Below are positions 8,192 to 15,384 of a stretch of DNA of 18,512 bases, piece by piece. The notes under the pieces are model-generated. The model was not told the DNA's origin. It worked only from the letters and a program-made list of their open reading frames with translations, and did no database searches. A program made the translations under genes and the position numbers. Location: NCBI GenBank assembly GCA_038117225.1, contig JAYOFM010000080.1, forward strand, positions 1-18,512. The letters are read 5' to 3'. Numbering within the stretch: the first letter of the stretch is position 1; every line of letters starts with the position of its first letter. Source of the DNA: JAYOFM01 sp038117225. Lineage in GTDB: Bacteria > Pseudomonadota > Alphaproteobacteria > Rhodospirillales > Casp-alpha2.

Positions 8192-8788
8192 TTGGAAATT
8201 AATAACACATTCAACGTCTTACTGCCGCCAGCCGAAGCCTGGGCCGTGCTCATGGATATCGAGGGCATTGCGCCCTGCATGCCGGGCGCCGCGATCACCG
8301 AAGTCGTGGATGATAAGACCTTCAAGGGCCGCGTCTCCGTGCGCCTCGGCCCCGTGTCGCTGACCTTCGACGGAAAGGCGCAATTCGAGGATATCGACGA
8401 GGCCAGCCACCGGGCGCGGGTATCCGCCCGTGGCACGGATCCCAAAGGACGTGGCGGCGCCGAGGCCAAGGTCAGCTTTTCATTAACCGCCGACGGCGAT
8501 GGCACGAGAGTCGATATCCAGACGGATCTGCAACTGTCCGGCTCGGTCGCGCAGTACGGCCGTGGCGCCGGCATGGTCGCCGATCTTGCGGCGCAGTTGG
8601 TCGGCCAATTCGCGACCAATCTGAACGCCCAACTGGCGGCCGAAGGCCATGACGCGGTGGGGTCGCCTGACGGGATGACAGATAACGCGGCGCCGACGCA
8701 AACGGCCGCGGCGGCACCAATTTCCGGGCTCAGTCTTGGCTTGCGGGTGTTGTGGAATGCCATCAAGCGCCTCTTCGGCGGGTCCTGA
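8192..8788 (+). CDS. CoxG-like SRPBCC protein (carbon monoxide dehydrogenase subunit G family)
   Basis: This protein is 198 residues if it begins at the TTG. The order FNVLLPPAEAWAVL, MPGAAI, GRVSVRLGPVSLTFDG, DPKGRGGAEAKVSFSL and SGSVAQYGRGAGMVADLA is the CoxG/SRPBCC pattern, a hydrophobic-pocket fold found with CO dehydrogenase-type molybdenum hydroxylases. In CO oxidisers CoxG links the enzyme to the membrane, probably by delivering quinone. A low-complexity Ala/Thr linker ends in GLSLGLRVLWNAIKRLF, an amphipathic tail suited to membrane attachment. An in-frame ATG exists at 8018 but lies upstream of the predicted promoter and gives a non-family N-terminus, so I prefer TTG with GGGG 8 bases ahead. 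The gene faces the Mo-hydroxylase operon tail-to-tail and belongs by promoter to the LysR group. Confidence 0.83.
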   Translation: MEINNTFNVLLPPAEAWAVLMDIEGIAPCMPGAAITEVVDDKTFKGRVSVRLGPVSLTFDGKAQFEDIDEASHRARVSARGTDPKGRGGAEAKVSFSLTADGDGTRVDIQTDLQLSGSVAQYGRGAGMVADLAAQLVGQFATNLNAQLAAEGHDAVGSPDGMTDNAAPTQTAAAAPISGLSLGLRVLWNAIKRLFGGS

Positions 8789-8795
8789 AGACCCG
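8779..8795. terminator. Small hairpin between convergent coxG-like and Mo-hydroxylase genes
   Basis: CGGGTC, a 5-base loop and GACCCG form a 6-bp stem that includes the coxG-like stop codon. No T-run follows on either strand, so it is at best a weak two-way terminator or an mRNA end-protecting hairpin in the 25-bp gap between convergent genes. Confidence 0.3.
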
Positions 8796-8813
8796 GTCAG
8801 TCGTAGCCGGAAT

Positions 8814-11150
8814 TCACCCGTCGGTCTTGGCTTCCTCGATCAGTTCAACGATGCGGGCCGGGGCGATCGGCGCCTCGCTGATCCACACGCCGAAGGGCTC
8901 GAGGGCATTCTCGACCGCCGAAACCACAGCACCGGCAACCGCGATGACTCCTGATTCGCCGGCCCCCTTGACTCCAAGCGGATTGAGCGTCGACGGGGTC
9001 TCAACGTGAGTGATTTCAATATTCGGCACCGCCGTCGATGATGGCAGCAGATATTCGGCGAAGTTGGTGATCACCGGCTGGGCGTTTTCGTCGTAGCCCA
9101 TCCATTCATAAAGCGCGTTGCCGATGCCGTGGGCGACGCCGCCCTGCAGCTGACCTTCAACCAGGGTCGGGTTGATCAGCACGCCGCTGTCGTTGACGAC
9201 CACGTAACGCAACAATGTCACCGCGCCGATTTCCGGATCAACCTCAACCTCAACCACGTGGGTGGCGTTGCTATAGGTGACGTCGGGCGGCCTGAATCTG
9301 GCCGTCGCCTCGAAACCGATATCCATGTCCTTGGGGATAGGCAGCCCCTTCGCCGCCCCCAACGCCTTGGCGATGTCCTTGAAGCTGAGGGATTTCGATG
9401 GGTCGTCCTTGAGGCGTGCCTCGCCGCCGCCGATTTCAATCGCGTCCGCGTCGACACCAAAGGTATGGGCGGCCACCCGTATCGCCTTGTCACGCACCTG
9501 ACCGGCGGCCAGATGAACCGAATTCCCGGCGTTAACCGTATTACGACTGCCGTAGGCGCCAATGCCGATCGGCGACGACGCGGTGTCGACCGTGACGACG
9601 GTGATCAGATTCGGCTCGATGCCGAGTTGTTCGGCACAGATCTGCGCCAACCCGGTTTTGGTGCCCTGCCCCATGGCCATGGCCGAGGTGTAAACAACGA
9701 CCTTGCCCGAGCGGCCAACGCGCACGGTCGCCGTCTCAAAAGGACCGCGGCCGGTTACTTTGACCATGTTGGCGACACCGATACCAATAAAGCGCCCTTC
9801 CGCGCGGGCCGCCGCCTGACGTTCGGCGAAACCGGCATGGCCGGAGGCCTCCAGCGCGGTTTCAAAGCAATGAGTGAAATCGCCGCTTTCGTAGATCATC
9901 GGCGTTCCCTCGCGGGTCTTCATCGGCATTTCGTAGGGGATCGCCGAGCCGGGGATCAGGTTGCGACGGCGCACCTCGGCACGATCAAGCCCAAGTTCGC
10001 GGGCGATCCGGTCGAGAATGCGTTCGATGGTGAAATTGCCTTCCGGATAACCGGCGCCGCGCACCGGAATAGTGCCGACCTTGTTGGTTTCGGTGACCAC
10101 CACGTCGACGCAATAGTTGGGCACGTGATAGGGGCCGGGCACGGCGATCGCCGCATTGTGGGGGACATGCAGACCGAGCAGGGTATAGGCGCCCTGATCA
10201 TGGTATATGGTGCCGCGCACACCTTGAATCCGTCCGTCGCCGTCGGCCGCCACCTCGACATCCCACTCCTGATCCCGTTCCTGGACGGCGGCGAGGAAAT
10301 GCTCGCGCCGATCCTCGATCCATTTAACCGGGCGTCCGAGCAGACGCGACGCCATGTTGGTCATCACTTCTTCCGGATAAACCGTGTTCTTGCCGCCGAA
10401 GCCGCCGCCTACGTCGGGCACGATGACGCGTACCCGGCTTTCGTCCATATCGAACAGTTCGACCGCCGCATCGCGGGATTTGTGCGCGGTCTGGGTCGAC
10501 GTCCAGATGGTCAGCTGATGAGCGTGGGGATCGTAGTTGGCGACGACCCCGCGCCCCTCGATGGAGTGGGCGCCACCGCGATGCTGCTTGAGCGAAAACC
10601 CGAAGACGTGCTGGGCGTCCGCGAACGCCATCTCGACATCGCCGTAATCGACGGTAAACCGGGTGACGATGTTATCGACGGCATGGCGATGCACCGTCGG
10701 ACTACCGGCTTCAGCCGCCGCGCGGCAATTGGGAACCGCCGGCAGGGGCTCGTAATCAACCACCACCAGGGCCGCCGCATCCTCGGCGATGTAGCGGGAC
10801 TCGGCGACCACCGCGGCGACCGCCTCGCCGACAAAGCAGACCTCATCGGCGGGCAGGATGTAGGGCCAGGTCGTGGCCGGGAAGCTGTCGACCACTTGGT
10901 CAGGCGGAATATGGTCAGAGGTCAACGTCCGAACCACGTCGGCGTACGTATAAACCGCGTGGACACCTGGCAACGCCAGCGCCGCCGATGTATCGATTGA
11001 ACTGAAAGTCGCGTGGCCATGCGGCGAGCGGACGAAGGCGACTTCCAACATGCCGGGAAGATGGATGTCATCGACATAGCGGCCCTTGCCGGTCAGCAAC
11101 GCGAGATCTTCGAGGCGCCCGTAGCGCGGTTCGAATAAGCGAGCCGTCAT
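8814..11150 (-). CDS. Xanthine dehydrogenase/CO dehydrogenase-family molybdopterin-binding (large) subunit
   Basis: This 778-residue catalytic subunit of a molybdenum hydroxylase inserts a water-derived hydroxyl into an activated C-H bond, commonly beside the nitrogen of an aromatic heterocycle or on an aldehyde. It opens with EPRYGRLEDLALLTGKGRYVDD, typical of CoxL-like large subunits. GGGFGGK at 248-254 is the pterin-binding loop. The active-site loop reads VRGAGYPEGN at about 363-372. It lacks the CSFR of true (form I) CO dehydrogenase and resembles the AYRGAGR of form II relatives. The catalytic Glu is Glu732 in GVKGAGESG. The start overlaps the small-subunit stop by 4 bp. Together with the two upstream genes it makes a complete medium-small-large set. 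No XdhC/CoxD/CoxE-like maturation gene is in the window. CO oxidation is unlikely; the substrate is unknown. Confidence 0.94.
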   Translation of the reverse strand: MTARLFEPRYGRLEDLALLTGKGRYVDDIHLPGMLEVAFVRSPHGHATFSSIDTSAALALPGVHAVYTYADVVRTLTSDHIPPDQVVDSFPATTWPYILPADEVCFVGEAVAAVVAESRYIAEDAAALVVVDYEPLPAVPNCRAAAEAGSPTVHRHAVDNIVTRFTVDYGDVEMAFADAQHVFGFSLKQHRGGAHSIEGRGVVANYDPHAHQLTIWTSTQTAHKSRDAAVELFDMDESRVRVIVPDVGGGFGGKNTVYPEEVMTNMASRLLGRPVKWIEDRREHFLAAVQERDQEWDVEVAADGDGRIQGVRGTIYHDQGAYTLLGLHVPHNAAIAVPGPYHVPNYCVDVVVTETNKVGTIPVRGAGYPEGNFTIERILDRIARELGLDRAEVRRRNLIPGSAIPYEMPMKTREGTPMIYESGDFTHCFETALEASGHAGFAERQAAARAEGRFIGIGVANMVKVTGRGPFETATVRVGRSGKVVVYTSAMAMGQGTKTGLAQICAEQLGIEPNLITVVTVDTASSPIGIGAYGSRNTVNAGNSVHLAAGQVRDKAIRVAAHTFGVDADAIEIGGGEARLKDDPSKSLSFKDIAKALGAAKGLPIPKDMDIGFEATARFRPPDVTYSNATHVVEVEVDPEIGAVTLLRYVVVNDSGVLINPTLVEGQLQGGVAHGIGNALYEWMGYDENAQPVITNFAEYLLPSSTAVPNIEITHVETPSTLNPLGVKGAGESGVIAVAGAVVSAVENALEPFGVWISEAPIAPARIVELIEEAKTDG

Positions 11151-11671
11151 GATCCGGAAACCTTATTGCCTTGGACCCTGTCCGGGCTCCTGTCCTGGCG
11201 CATGTGGCCGGCCGCGTCGAGCGCCGCGGCGACGATACCCTGATAGCCCGTGCAACGACAAAGATTACCGGACAGCGCCTCGCGCACCTCGGCCTCGGTT
11301 GGCGCCGGATTGTGTTGCAGGTATTCCATCAACGTCATCAGCACGCCCGGGGTGCAGAAACCGCATTGTAGGCCATGGTTTTCATGAAACGCCTGCTGCA
11401 ACGGATGCAGCGAGCCGTCCTCGCCGGCCATGCCTTCAACCGTGGTGATCATGGCGCCATCGGACTGCACGGCGAGCATCAGGCAACTGCGTACCGCCTG
11501 GCCATCGACCAGCACCGTACAGGCGCCGCAAACCCCGTGTTCGCAGCCGACATGTGTACCCGTCAGCCCGATTTGGTGGCGCAGGCAGTCGGCCAGGGTA
11601 AGCCGCGTCTCGACCTCCAGATCGTGACGGACGCCGTTGACGGTCACGGCGATGGTGCGTTGATCGGTCAT
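11147..11671 (-). CDS. [2Fe-2S] small subunit of Mo-hydroxylase (CoxS/XdhA-type)
   Basis: This 174-residue electron-transfer subunit carries two clusters. The plant-type ferredoxin cluster is bound by Cys43, Cys48, Cys51 and Cys63 (GCEHGVCGACTVLVDG). The second, helical-domain cluster is bound by Cys103, Cys106, Cys138 and Cys140 (QCGFCTPG and NLCRCTGYQ). All eight cysteines are present, so it should be functional, passing electrons from the molybdenum centre to the FAD of the medium subunit. AGGGA lies about 8 bases ahead of the ATG, which also overlaps the FAD-subunit stop by 4 bp; its own stop overlaps the large-subunit start. About 20 extra polar residues at the C-terminus (RQDRSPDRVQG) have no clear role. 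Confidence 0.96.
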   Translation of the reverse strand: MTDQRTIAVTVNGVRHDLEVETRLTLADCLRHQIGLTGTHVGCEHGVCGACTVLVDGQAVRSCLMLAVQSDGAMITTVEGMAGEDGSLHPLQQAFHENHGLQCGFCTPGVLMTLMEYLQHNPAPTEAEVREALSGNLCRCTGYQGIVAAALDAAGHMRQDRSPDRVQGNKVSGS

Positions 11672-12546
11672 GCTACGGCTTCCCTGTTCGCGGCCCGGTC
11701 ATAGGCCATGCGTAGCGCCCGCCGGGTCAGTGTCGCGGCCAATTGGCAACGGTACGCGGCGGAAACATGAACGTCTTCCATGGCATCGATGTCGCGACAG
11801 GTCTCGGCGGCTTCGCGCATTGCTGCGTCACCGCCGTCACTGCCGATGGCGATTTTCTCGGCCGCGGAACAACGCAATGGCCCGGAGCCAACGCCGCCAA
11901 GGGTAACGGAGGCGCGGCTAACCGAGCCGTCACTGGCCAACGCCACCATCACGGCGACACCGACGATGGCGAAGTCGCCATGGCGGCGCGCGAACTCAAG
12001 AAAGGCGTAGCCATGACCATCCGGCCATGGCTCAAACTCGACGGCGGTAACAATCTCATCAGGCTCGATCGCCGGAGTCATATAGAAAGCGGGAAATTCA
12101 GTCATGGCCAACGTGCGCGCGCCGCGTTTACTGCTGACATGAACCGTCGCGTCGAGGCCCTGGGCCACGGTGGGCAATTCCGCCGACGGGTCGAGGTGGC
12201 AGAGGCTGCCGCCAATGGTGCCCCGATTGCGGGTCTGGATGTGCCCGACGTAGCGCAGCGCCTCGATAATGATCGGGCAACGGTCGCGGATGACCGGGGA
12301 CCGTTCAAGCATATATTGCCGGGTCATGGCGCCGATGCGAACGCGGCCGCCGTCCTCGGTTATGGAAGACAGTTCGGGGATGCGGTTCAGATCGATAATG
12401 TCGTCGGGCTGCACAAATCGCATGTTCAACATCGGCATCATCGACTGCCCGCCGGCAAGCAGCTTGGCATTCTCCTTCCCGGCAAGCAGATCGAGTGCGT
12501 CATCGAGGCTGCGTGGATCATGGTAATCAAATGGAGGCGGCTTCAT
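11668..12546 (-). CDS. FAD-binding (medium) subunit of Mo-hydroxylase (CoxM-type)
   Basis: This 292-residue flavoprotein subunit has the two FAD-contact loops of the CoxM/xanthine dehydrogenase FAD domain: AGGQS at 31-35 and RNRGTIGGSLCHLDPSAELP at about 107-126. The start FDYHDPRSLDDAL is typical of the family. It takes electrons from the iron-sulfur subunit and hands them to quinone, oxygen or another acceptor. There is no clear ribosome site before the ATG, which lies 40 bp after the FAD oxidoreductase stop, so both are probably on one transcript. The medium-small-large order matches cox operons. Confidence 0.95.
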   Translation of the reverse strand: MKPPPFDYHDPRSLDDALDLLAGKENAKLLAGGQSMMPMLNMRFVQPDDIIDLNRIPELSSITEDGGRVRIGAMTRQYMLERSPVIRDRCPIIIEALRYVGHIQTRNRGTIGGSLCHLDPSAELPTVAQGLDATVHVSSKRGARTLAMTEFPAFYMTPAIEPDEIVTAVEFEPWPDGHGYAFLEFARRHGDFAIVGVAVMVALASDGSVSRASVTLGGVGSGPLRCSAAEKIAIGSDGGDAAMREAAETCRDIDAMEDVHVSAAYRCQLAATLTRRALRMAYDRAANREAVA

Positions 12547-12586
12547 GGCGTGACGATCCAGCGCCCAATTGCGGCGATACTAAACA

Positions 12587-14137
12587 TCACGACCAAGGCT
12601 CCAGGGCCGCCGCGTGGCGGCCGGCGACCCAGCCGCCGACGAAGCATTCCGCCAAATTGCCGCCGGCCAGATACAGGTGGCCAAAGACGCCGCCAAGTTC
12701 ACCGGCGGCATACAGCCGGGGAATCGCCTCGCCAAACCCGTTCATGATCTGCTGGTGAACATTGTGCACCGGACCGCCATGGGTGTTCTGAACAAGCGGC
12801 CAGACCTCGGCGTAGTAGAATGGCGGCTTGACGATCTTCATCATTGAGGTCGGCGGGCGACCATGATCGGCGTCGCGCCCGGCGTCGCAGGCCGCGTTCC
12901 AGCGGTCGACGGTCTCGCGCAACACATCGATTTCCATCCCCAATACCGTCGCCAGGTCTTCCAACGTATCGGCCTTCTTTAAAATCCGGTCTTCCAGCTC
13001 CTGCAGCGCCTCGGGGCTGTAATCGAAGGTGAGGTCCGGGTCATTGAAGGTCGGCGCACACAAAGGATAAGTGCCGTGCGCATCCTCGTCGAAGATCATC
13101 AATGACGGGATGCGTGGATATTCCTGCGTCAGCGTATCGAAATGCGAGAAGGCCCGGGCCGAGGTGTCCTGCGTATAGGGCTGGTATTCGTTCATATAGC
13201 GCCGGCCGTTGCGGTCGATAAGTATCCACGGCACCTTGACATTTTCGCGCGCGCCCCGCCCCGGCACCCAGTCGGGCAGCCGTTTGACGCGAACGCCGTA
13301 GGGATAATCCGGATCCGGATGCTTGACCCCGTAGGTGCCGTGGTAGTGCCACATGTGCCAAAGGTCGGCGCCCACGTCCTGCGCCATGCGGATGCCGTCG
13401 CCGGTATTGCCGCTAAAGGCGACGGGCATCACCGGCTTTTCCTGCCAGTACTGGCTTTGCATTTCGCCATTCGCCTCGAACCCGCCACAAGCGAGGATCA
13501 CTGCATGGGTCGCCCTGATATTTTGCACGCCGGCCGTGCCTTCGACGGTCAGGCCACAAACGACCCCCGACGCATCCCTGATCAGACGCTTGGCCGCGGT
13601 CGCCATGCGGACGGGAATGTTCCGTTTGGCGATGTTGTCATCCAATACCTTGAACAGACGGATGCCCGCCGCCCGGTGCGGTGGCAGATAGCTGCTGACG
13701 TTGGGATAGGCCTCCGCGGCATCGAAGCCAGAGATCGTGTCGATGCTGATGTAGCCAAAAATATCGATATCGACCCCGGGGAACGGATAATTGCCCGGCG
13801 AGGGACGGCCGTCGACGGTGGCGTTGGCGGCGTCCGCGAGACGGGTGAAATAGGCTGGAATCTGGGTCATGCCTTCGGCCAACACGCGCAGCACGTCATC
13901 GGGCGTTGTGCCGGCGCAAGTTGCCTTCAGATAGGTGAATGCCTTGTCCGCATCGTCGGCGATGCGGATGTTACCGCCGGAACAGATGGAAATGCCGCCC
14001 GGATAGGACATCTTCTCGATCAGCAGCGCCGATCGACCGGCGTCGCATGCCTCGATGGCGGCGATGGCACCCGCATAACCATAACCAACGACGACGATAT
14101 CGAAGGTGTCGTCCCAACGTTCTGGTAAGCCAATCAT
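12587..14137 (-). CDS. FAD-dependent oxidoreductase (fumarate reductase flavoprotein/3-ketosteroid dehydrogenase-like)
   Basis: This 516-residue cytoplasmic flavoprotein has no signal peptide. The dinucleotide-binding fold GYGYAG is at 18-23 with the ribose-binding Glu41 at the end of the second strand. It is followed by SYPGGISICSGGNI, which positions FAD. In the middle, ILIDRNGRRYMNEY is the family's typical segment, and the C-terminal THGGPVHN...IPRLYAAGELGGVFGHLYLAGGN...GGWVAGRHAA closes the FAD site. Family members reduce or introduce a C=C bond next to a carbonyl or carboxylate. It is first in the operon with the Mo-hydroxylase, suggesting that the ring hydroxylation product is reduced or desaturated here. 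GGAGGG lies 12 bases before the ATG. The divergent LysR gene and the TATATATA tract near 14237-14244 probably mark its promoter region. The substrate is unknown. Confidence 0.9.
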   Translation of the reverse strand: MIGLPERWDDTFDIVVVGYGYAGAIAAIEACDAGRSALLIEKMSYPGGISICSGGNIRIADDADKAFTYLKATCAGTTPDDVLRVLAEGMTQIPAYFTRLADAANATVDGRPSPGNYPFPGVDIDIFGYISIDTISGFDAAEAYPNVSSYLPPHRAAGIRLFKVLDDNIAKRNIPVRMATAAKRLIRDASGVVCGLTVEGTAGVQNIRATHAVILACGGFEANGEMQSQYWQEKPVMPVAFSGNTGDGIRMAQDVGADLWHMWHYHGTYGVKHPDPDYPYGVRVKRLPDWVPGRGARENVKVPWILIDRNGRRYMNEYQPYTQDTSARAFSHFDTLTQEYPRIPSLMIFDEDAHGTYPLCAPTFNDPDLTFDYSPEALQELEDRILKKADTLEDLATVLGMEIDVLRETVDRWNAACDAGRDADHGRPPTSMMKIVKPPFYYAEVWPLVQNTHGGPVHNVHQQIMNGFGEAIPRLYAAGELGGVFGHLYLAGGNLAECFVGGWVAGRHAAALEPWS

Positions 14138-14215
14138 TGCGGTCTATGGCCCTCCCGGCCCGGTTTGCAGCATTGGCCCCCCGCCGCCCGTCAACGGACG
14201 CATAGCGCGGGGCAA

Positions 14216-14244
14216 TTGAGTTTTCGCCGATGGGGTTATATATA
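14216..14244 (+). promoter_or_regulatory. Predicted promoter of the LysR gene (overlapping the divergent control region)
   Basis: TTGAGT (14216-14221), a 17-base spacer and TATATA (14239-14244) suggest a start near 14251, about 33 bases before the LysR ATG. The operator would then lie at about +20 to +35, a position for autorepression. The same AT-rich tract read on the minus strand gives TATAAC (14240-14235), a possible -10 for the divergent FAD oxidoreductase operon, with no good -35. Confidence 0.45.
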
Positions 14245-14269
14245 TCAAATTCAAAAATTGTATCCGATC

Positions 14270-14286
14270 CATAGGTGTCACCTATG
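14270..14286. promoter_or_regulatory. Perfect palindrome and LysR-type box over the LysR start codon
   Basis: CATAGGTGTCACCTATG is a perfect 8-1-8 inverted repeat whose last three bases are the LysR ATG. It contains the T-N11-A core (14272-14284). The inner 15-mer, 14271-14285, matches 12 of 15 bases of the box before the TAXI gene. Its AGGTG also serves as the only ribosome-site-like sequence, so protein binding would block the start of the message. Confidence 0.65.
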
Positions 14287-15159
14287 TCTCCAACGCAGTC
14301 ACGCGCCTTTCACGCGGTCGCCACGGCGGGAAGTTTCACCGCCGCGGCCAAGGCGCTCAACGTCAGCCAGCCCACCGTGACCACACAGGTCAAGGAACTT
14401 GAGACGCTGTACGGGGTCGAACTTTTCCATCGCCATCCGCGCGGCGTCACACTGACCGATACGGGACATGAACTGCTGGTCATCATCCGGCGCATGCACG
14501 CCAGCCAACAGGACGCCATTCAGTACCTGCAAACGGTACAGGACCTTCATACCGGCCATCTGCGGGTCGGCTCCTACGGCCCTTATACCGTCATCGAAAT
14601 TCTCGCCGCCTTCACGCGACGCTATCCCAATTTGACCTTTGCATTGTCGTTCGCCAATTCGCGAAAACTGCATAACGAGCTGCACAACCATAATCTGGAC
14701 GTCGCCGTATTCACCCATCTGCAGGCAACGCCCGAATTTCACTCGCTGTCCTACAACGAAATCAAACAGGTCGTCATCGTCGACAGGTCCCACCCCTGGC
14801 GTAAGCGCAAATCCGTTCACATCAAGGATATCGAGGGCGAGCGCTTGATCATCCGCGAACCCGGGTCAGAAGCGCGGCGCGCCATGGAAGCGGCACTCAA
14901 GGATTGCGGCGTCACGCCGGCAAATGTCATTGAAATCGGCAGCCGCGAGGGCATCGTCGCCGCCGTCGCCCAGGGCGTCGGCATCAGCATGATCTTCGAC
15001 GAGGGCATGCTGCCCGATCATCTGGTGACGAAACTCCCCATTCGCGGGGCCGATATTGTCGCCCACGTTGACATCGTCTGCTTGGCGGAACGGAAGAACA
15101 GCCGCATCATCGGCTGTTTTCTCGAGATCGCCGAAGAGTTGCTGGCGGAGCGGCGATAG
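14284..15159 (+). CDS. LysR-type transcriptional regulator
   Basis: This 291-residue protein has an N-terminal winged helix-turn-helix (RAFHAVATAGSFTAAAKAL then VSQPTVTTQVKELE, about residues 7-40), the wing LFHRHPRGVTLTDTG, and a periplasmic-binding-protein-like effector domain (GHLRVGSYGPY, RLIIREPGSEARRAM, VIEIGSREGIVAAVAQGVGI). By look it belongs near the subfamily often labelled aminoethylphosphonate-associated LysR regulators, a tentative placement from memory that does not prove the effector. I prefer the ATG at 14284 over the in-frame GTG at 14275, because AGGTG precedes the ATG and the family starts close to the PTQSRAFH helix. It is divergent from the FAD/Mo-hydroxylase operon and codirectional with the transporter. 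Matching boxes at its own start, before the TAXI gene and between hyuA and coxG suggest it controls all of these. Confidence 0.94.
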   Translation: MSPTQSRAFHAVATAGSFTAAAKALNVSQPTVTTQVKELETLYGVELFHRHPRGVTLTDTGHELLVIIRRMHASQQDAIQYLQTVQDLHTGHLRVGSYGPYTVIEILAAFTRRYPNLTFALSFANSRKLHNELHNHNLDVAVFTHLQATPEFHSLSYNEIKQVVIVDRSHPWRKRKSVHIKDIEGERLIIREPGSEARRAMEAALKDCGVTPANVIEIGSREGIVAAVAQGVGISMIFDEGMLPDHLVTKLPIRGADIVAHVDIVCLAERKNSRIIGCFLEIAEELLAERR

Positions 15160-15192
15160 GCAAAAAGGCGAGCAGTCGAAAGCCTGATCGAT

Positions 15193-15207
15193 ATAGGTAT
15201 TATCTAT
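15193..15207. promoter_or_regulatory. Putative LysR-type operator upstream of the TAXI receptor gene
   Basis: ATAGGTATTATCTAT has a T-N11-A core and shares 12 of 15 bases with the palindrome on the LysR start codon. Its centre lies about 66 bases before the predicted transcription start, the usual recognition-site position for activation by a LysR protein. Confidence 0.65.
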
Positions 15208-15229
15208 AGATGCCATCAAATATATGAAC

Positions 15230-15259
15230 TTGCCTAATTGAAGCGTTCCTGGATCAATA
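15230..15259 (+). promoter_or_regulatory. Predicted promoter of the TAXI-TRAP transporter operon
   Basis: TTGCCT (15230-15235), an 18-base spacer and TCAATA (15254-15259) copy the arrangement before the coxG-like gene. Transcription would start near 15266, giving a leader of about 175 bases that includes the N gap. The assignment rests on conservation between the two copies. Confidence 0.55.
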
Positions 15260-15352
15260 GATACGACAAATAATTCGGCGGCCTGTGTGGTTCGAACAAT
15301 TGTGCCATCAAGGGTCGCCGCGGGACTGGACCGGCGCATTACGGCGACCGCA

Positions 15353-15362
15353 NNNNNNNNNN
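15353..15362. other. Run of ten N (assembly gap)
   Basis: Ten undetermined bases lie in the leader of the TAXI receptor gene. Ten is a common placeholder length, so the true distance, and even the join itself, is uncertain. The 281-bp stretch from 15160 to 15440 otherwise holds the promoter module and, after the gap, two ribosome-site-like repeats; I see no gene in it. Confidence 0.97.
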
Positions 15363-15384
15363 TCCAGCTTGTAAAAACTAGTTG

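Larger units (their letters stand above)
15193..15260 (+). repeat. Copy 2 of the 68-bp promoter module (see 8057-8124)
   Basis: This copy aligns ungapped with the coxG-side module, with box, -35, spacer length and -10 in register and an identical 15-mer TTCCTGGATCAATAG at its 3' end (15246-15260). Beyond the module the sequences are unrelated, so the copy ends at functional borders. Confidence 0.7.

Noticed and set aside
9129..11000. Open frame of 623 codons on the plus strand
   Set aside because: It lies wholly antisense to the Mo-hydroxylase large subunit, whose motifs are unmistakable. The frame is rich in Arg, Gly, His and Asp, a normal by-product of GC-rich codon bias.
8814..12546. True aerobic carbon monoxide dehydrogenase (form I)
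   Set aside because: The large subunit lacks the CSFR active-site loop, so despite the coxMSL gene order and a coxG-like neighbour, CO is not the likely substrate.
11743..12747. Open frame of 334 codons on the plus strand
   Set aside because: It runs antisense across two genes and their gap, without recognisable motifs or a ribosome site.
13142..14128. Open frame of 328 codons on the plus strand
   Set aside because: It is antisense to the FAD oxidoreductase; the real gene has all FAD-binding motifs in the opposite frame.
14275..14283. GTG start for the LysR gene
   Set aside because: It is in frame and possible, but adds only three residues, has no ribosome site and lies inside the palindrome. 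The ATG at 14284 has AGGTG ahead and fits the family start better.
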